The position numbers and the translations under genes are program-made. 8,036 nt of DNA, taken from assembly GCA_037131575.1 (NCBI GenBank), contig JBAXQV010000147.1:1-8036 (forward strand), read 5' to 3'. The DNA comes from VFMC01 sp037131575 (GTDB lineage: Bacteria > Actinomycetota > Acidimicrobiia > Acidimicrobiales > Ilumatobacteraceae). This document shows, piece after piece, positions 5,976 to 8,036 of this stretch. How positions within the stretch are numbered: position 1 is the first letter of the stretch; each line of letters starts with the position of its first letter. The notes beneath the pieces were generated by a model. It saw only the letters and a list, made by a program, of their open reading frames with translations. It searched no databases and was not told the DNA's origin.

Positions 5976-6815
5976 ATGCGTGTGATGACGTGGAACCTGT
6001 GGTGGCGGTTCGGGCCCTGGGCAGAACGGCTCCCGGCCATCATCGCTGTCGTGCGCGAACAACAGCCCGATGTGATGCTGCTGCAAGAGGTCTGGAGTGT
6101 GGGTGACGATTCGGCGGCGCATCGCCTCGCTGGCGAACTGGGCTACCACGTCGCCATCACCGACGATCCGTTCGCCGATCGGCGCGGGGCCGACGGTGCC
6201 GGGTTCCACAACGCCATTGTGAGCCGCTGGCCGCTGAGCGATGTGGTGAGCCATGCGTTGCCACGTGCCGATGGGCAGGCCGGGCACCGCCGTGCGTTGG
6301 CTGCAACGGTGCACACACCGCACGGGTTGTGGCCGGTGGTGTGCACGCACCTCGACCATCGCTTCGACGAGAGTGCAGTGCGCGAGGCGCAGTGCACGGC
6401 GTTGCTCGGCATCGTGAGCGCCAGGCGGGGGAACCCCGATACCGACCTGCCGGTGGTGCTGGGCGGCGATTTCAACGCCACACCCGACTCCGATGAAATC
6501 AGGTTGCTCACCGGCCGACGGGCGGCGCCCATTCCCAACCTGGTGTTGAGCGATTGTTGGGAACACGTGGGCGACGGCCCGGGTGCTACCTGGCGTGCCG
6601 ACAACCCCTATCAGACGTCCACCGCATGGCCGAACCGTCGGCTCGACTATGTGTTCGTGAGTTGGCCGCGTCCCAAACCGGTGGGCAACCCGACTCGCGC
6701 GTGGTTGGCCGGTACGCAACCGGTGACTGTCGGTGGTGCCGCGCCGATCGTGCCGAGCGACCATGCTGCCGTGGTGGTGGAACTGGTCACCGAGCCACCC
6801 CAGGCGAGCCACTAG
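5976..6815 (+). CDS. Endonuclease/exonuclease/phosphatase (EEP) superfamily protein
   Basis: Metal-dependent phosphoesterase of 279 residues with the EEP (DNase I-like) fold. Seen: MTWNLW (4-9) with N7, LLQEV (35-39) with metal-binding E38, THLDH (124-128) with H125, GGDFNATPDSDE (163-174) with catalytic D165 and N167, RLDYVFV (222-228) with D224, and SDHAAVV (261-267) with the D262-H263 pair. All core catalytic positions are present, so an active enzyme is expected. Substrate is not predictable: nucleic acids, phospholipids and inositol phosphates all occur in this superfamily. There is no signal peptide, so it should be cytosolic. ATG 5976 comes 1 base after the TGA of the crotonase gene and begins directly with the first beta strand; translation is probably coupled. 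The frame is open upstream inside the crotonase gene but is a shadow there. Its TAG stop is part of a candidate promoter for thymidine kinase. Confidence 0.88.
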   Translation: MRVMTWNLWWRFGPWAERLPAIIAVVREQQPDVMLLQEVWSVGDDSAAHRLAGELGYHVAITDDPFADRRGADGAGFHNAIVSRWPLSDVVSHALPRADGQAGHRRALAATVHTPHGLWPVVCTHLDHRFDESAVREAQCTALLGIVSARRGNPDTDLPVVLGGDFNATPDSDEIRLLTGRRAAPIPNLVLSDCWEHVGDGPGATWRADNPYQTSTAWPNRRLDYVFVSWPRPKPVGNPTRAWLAGTQPVTVGGAAPIVPSDHAAVVVELVTEPPQASH

Positions 6816-6818
6816 GGT
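6813..6818 (+). promoter_or_regulatory. Candidate -10 box TAGGGT for thymidine kinase, overlapping the upstream stop codon
   Basis: TAGGGT fits TANNNT and lies ten bases before the ATG at 6829, so transcripts would have a leader of zero to a few bases. Its first three bases are the TAG stop of the EEP gene. No Shine-Dalgarno precedes the kinase, which agrees with near-leaderless translation. Read-through from the upstream operon is also possible. Confidence 0.45.
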
Positions 6819-6828
6819 CGCATCCGAC

Positions 6829-7434
6829 ATGGCCACGTTGCGTTTCAGTTTCGGCACCATGGGCTCGGGGAAGAGCACCATGGCATTGCAGATCCACCAC
6901 AACCTGGCCAGTCGCGAGCTGTACGGGTTGCTGCTCACCACGCTCGACCGTGAAGGGGCCCAGGTGACCAGCCGGCTCGGCGTGGCCGCGCACGCCATCG
7001 AGGTGGTGCCCGACCTCGACATCTACCAACTCGCTGTCTCGTCGTGGCCCATCCACTATCTGGTGTGCGATGAGGCGCAGTTCTACACCGTCGAACAGTG
7101 CGATCAACTCGCCCGGGTGGTCGACGATCTCGGCGTCGATGTGTTCGCGTTCGGGCTCATCACCGATTTCCGCGGTGAACTGTTCGATGGCACCAAGCGC
7201 ATGCTCGAAGTGGCCGACGAGCGGGTACCGATGCAGGTGGAAGCCCGTTGCTGGTGCGGCTCGCGGGCCACACACAACGCCCGCATCGTGAACGGCGACA
7301 TCACCTACACCGGCGAAACCGTGGTGGTGGGCGATACCGGCGGGGCCGATGCCGAACTGCCGTTGTTCGGCGATGTGGTGCGGTACGAACTGCTCTGCCG
7401 TCGCCACTACAACACGGGCGAACTCGGTAACTGA
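6829..7434 (+). CDS. tdk: Thymidine kinase, type II
   Basis: Cytosolic ATP:thymidine 5'-phosphotransferase of the nucleotide salvage pathway; family members are tetramers inhibited by dTTP. Length is 201 residues, normal for the bacterial type. Seen: P-loop GTMGSGKST (9-17), the CDEAQF segment (80-85) with the catalytic-base E82, GLITDFRGELF (109-119), the zinc ribbon with C141, C143, C190 and H193, and the substrate-contact segment YTGETVVVGD (160-169) in the lasso region. The first zinc pair is C-W-C rather than the usual C-x-x-C; I recall the same CWCG in other actinobacterial thymidine kinases, so this is a clade trait and not damage. ATG 6829 is chosen because the conserved strand before the P-loop starts there; the frame is open upstream in the EEP gene without homology. 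It lies 13 bases after the EEP gene, with a -10-like box in between. Confidence 0.96.
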   Translation: MATLRFSFGTMGSGKSTMALQIHHNLASRELYGLLLTTLDREGAQVTSRLGVAAHAIEVVPDLDIYQLAVSSWPIHYLVCDEAQFYTVEQCDQLARVVDDLGVDVFAFGLITDFRGELFDGTKRMLEVADERVPMQVEARCWCGSRATHNARIVNGDITYTGETVVVGDTGGADAELPLFGDVVRYELLCRRHYNTGELGN

Positions 7435-7443
7435 CGTCGCGGC

Positions 7444-8036
7444 TCAGTGCAGCGAGCGGTTCAAGAGCGCAGGCACCACGGCTTCACTCACAAAGCGTGC
7501 CTCCACCTCGGGGGTCATGTGCACGCCGTCGGGCCTGCCTTCCCGGCCACCGAGGCCGGTGGCGGCGAACCACTGAGGGAGATCGATCTGTTCCACCGGT
7601 AACCGATTCACGATGGCCCGCAGGGCTGCCCACCGAGCCGGGTTGTTGAGCGGACCCTTGAGGGCACCCCAGCGGAGTTTCACATCGGGCGGGGTGACCC
7701 ACACCACCTGTGCGCCTGCGGCCTCCACCTGGGCCACGAATGCCTGGTAGGCACGTTCGATCATGAGGGCCCCGGCAGGGTCGGCCACCGACACCGTACG
7801 TCCGTCGGCGAGTTGGATATCGGTGCCATCCCACGGCCCGATGCTGATGAGCACGACGTCGAAGTGTTCATCGGCGGCCACACGCCTGGCGATGGAGTTC
7901 CATTCACTCACACAACCGGAAAGGTCGATCATCTGCTGTTGACCGTCGGCGGCGGTGAAGTGGTGGAGGCGTCCGTCGGTGGCCGCTGAGAGCCCGCATC
8001 CGGGGAAGGCGGCGCTACCGGCGAGTAGTTGGTCGG
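7444..8036 (-). CDS. SGNH-type hydrolase / acyltransferase-linked SGNH domain (C-terminal part; cut by window edge)
   Basis: The last 196 residues of a protein whose N-terminus lies beyond 8036: the frame is open from the edge to the TGA at 7444-7446. An internal ATG at 7932 is not the start, because the sequence before it is protein-like and in family style (FPGCGLS near 7987-8007). Seen: two cysteines spaced as in periplasmic SGNH domains (GCGLS, and SGCVSEW near 7903-7920), SIGPWDG in the place of the third SGNH block, VVWVTPP, and the C-terminal catalytic pair in RPDGVHMT with Asp at 7528-7530 and His at 7519-7521. The nucleophile GDS motif should be upstream. This layout matches SGNH domains fused to acyltransferase-3 membrane domains, which modify cell-surface glycans, though a stand-alone secreted SGNH hydrolase is possible. 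The cysteines suggest a disulfide and an extracytoplasmic location. It converges with thymidine kinase, 9 bases between stops. Confidence 0.72.
   Translation of the reverse strand, partial: DQLLAGSAAFPGCGLSAATDGRLHHFTAADGQQQMIDLSGCVSEWNSIARRVAADEHFDVVLISIGPWDGTDIQLADGRTVSVADPAGALMIERAYQAFVAQVEAAGAQVVWVTPPDVKLRWGALKGPLNNPARWAALRAIVNRLPVEQIDLPQWFAATGLGGREGRPDGVHMTPEVEARFVSEAVVPALLNRSLH

Noticed and set aside
5754..7022. 422-codon open frame on the minus strand, opposite the EEP and kinase genes
   Set aside because: Low-complexity Arg/His/Pro-rich translation with no motifs, lying opposite genes with complete catalytic motifs. Typical antisense shadow in high-GC DNA.
7138..7434. C-W-C instead of C-x-x-C in the thymidine kinase zinc ribbon, considered as damage or sequencing error
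   Set aside because: The frame is intact, the remaining zinc ligands are present, and I recall the same variant in actinobacterial relatives.

Overview
This is a gene-dense, high-GC stretch of chromosome, apparently from an actinobacterium. The best guess for the class is Acidimicrobiia; this is an inference from protein resemblance and promoter style, not from a marker gene. Supporting signs are a PimA-like mannosyltransferase, a protein of the actinobacterial SCO6745 family, a thymidine kinase with the CWCG zinc-site variant, and TANNNT boxes placed just upstream of ATG codons, as in leaderless transcripts. About 96% of the window is coding. I see no mobile element, CRISPR array, tRNA or rRNA.

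Layout. Positions 1-1898 (+): a membrane fatty-acid-hydroxylase/sterol-desaturase-type di-iron protein, possibly cut at its N-terminus by the window edge, then 19 bases later a GT4 glycosyltransferase very like PimA. Positions 1912-2811 (-): an SCO6745-family protein, convergent with the glycosyltransferase. Positions 2812-2960: a 149-base divergent intergenic region with a candidate extended -10 promoter, a 20-codon upstream reading frame and a strong Shine-Dalgarno. Positions 2961-3821 (+): a multi-pass DMT/EamA-like membrane protein. Positions 3838-5130 (-): an acyl-CoA dehydrogenase. Positions 5131-5230: a 100-base divergent control region. Positions 5231-6815 (+): an enoyl-CoA hydratase/isomerase-family protein and an endonuclease/exonuclease/phosphatase-fold protein, 1 base apart. 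Positions 6829-7434 (+): type II thymidine kinase. Positions 7444-8036 (-): the C-terminal part of an SGNH-type hydrolase/acyltransferase, running off the window.

How the genes relate. The first pair looks like envelope lipid or glycolipid metabolism. The divergent dehydrogenase and crotonase catalyse reaction types that follow each other in beta-oxidation-like acyl-CoA breakdown, and may share a control region. The EEP protein and thymidine kinase follow with minimal spacing, the kinase probably having its own promoter overlapping the upstream stop codon. Nothing here looks like a defence island or a novel multi-gene system. The points most worth a second look are the promoter arrangements, the repeated elements in the two divergent intergenic regions, and active-site variations in the acyl-CoA enzymes.
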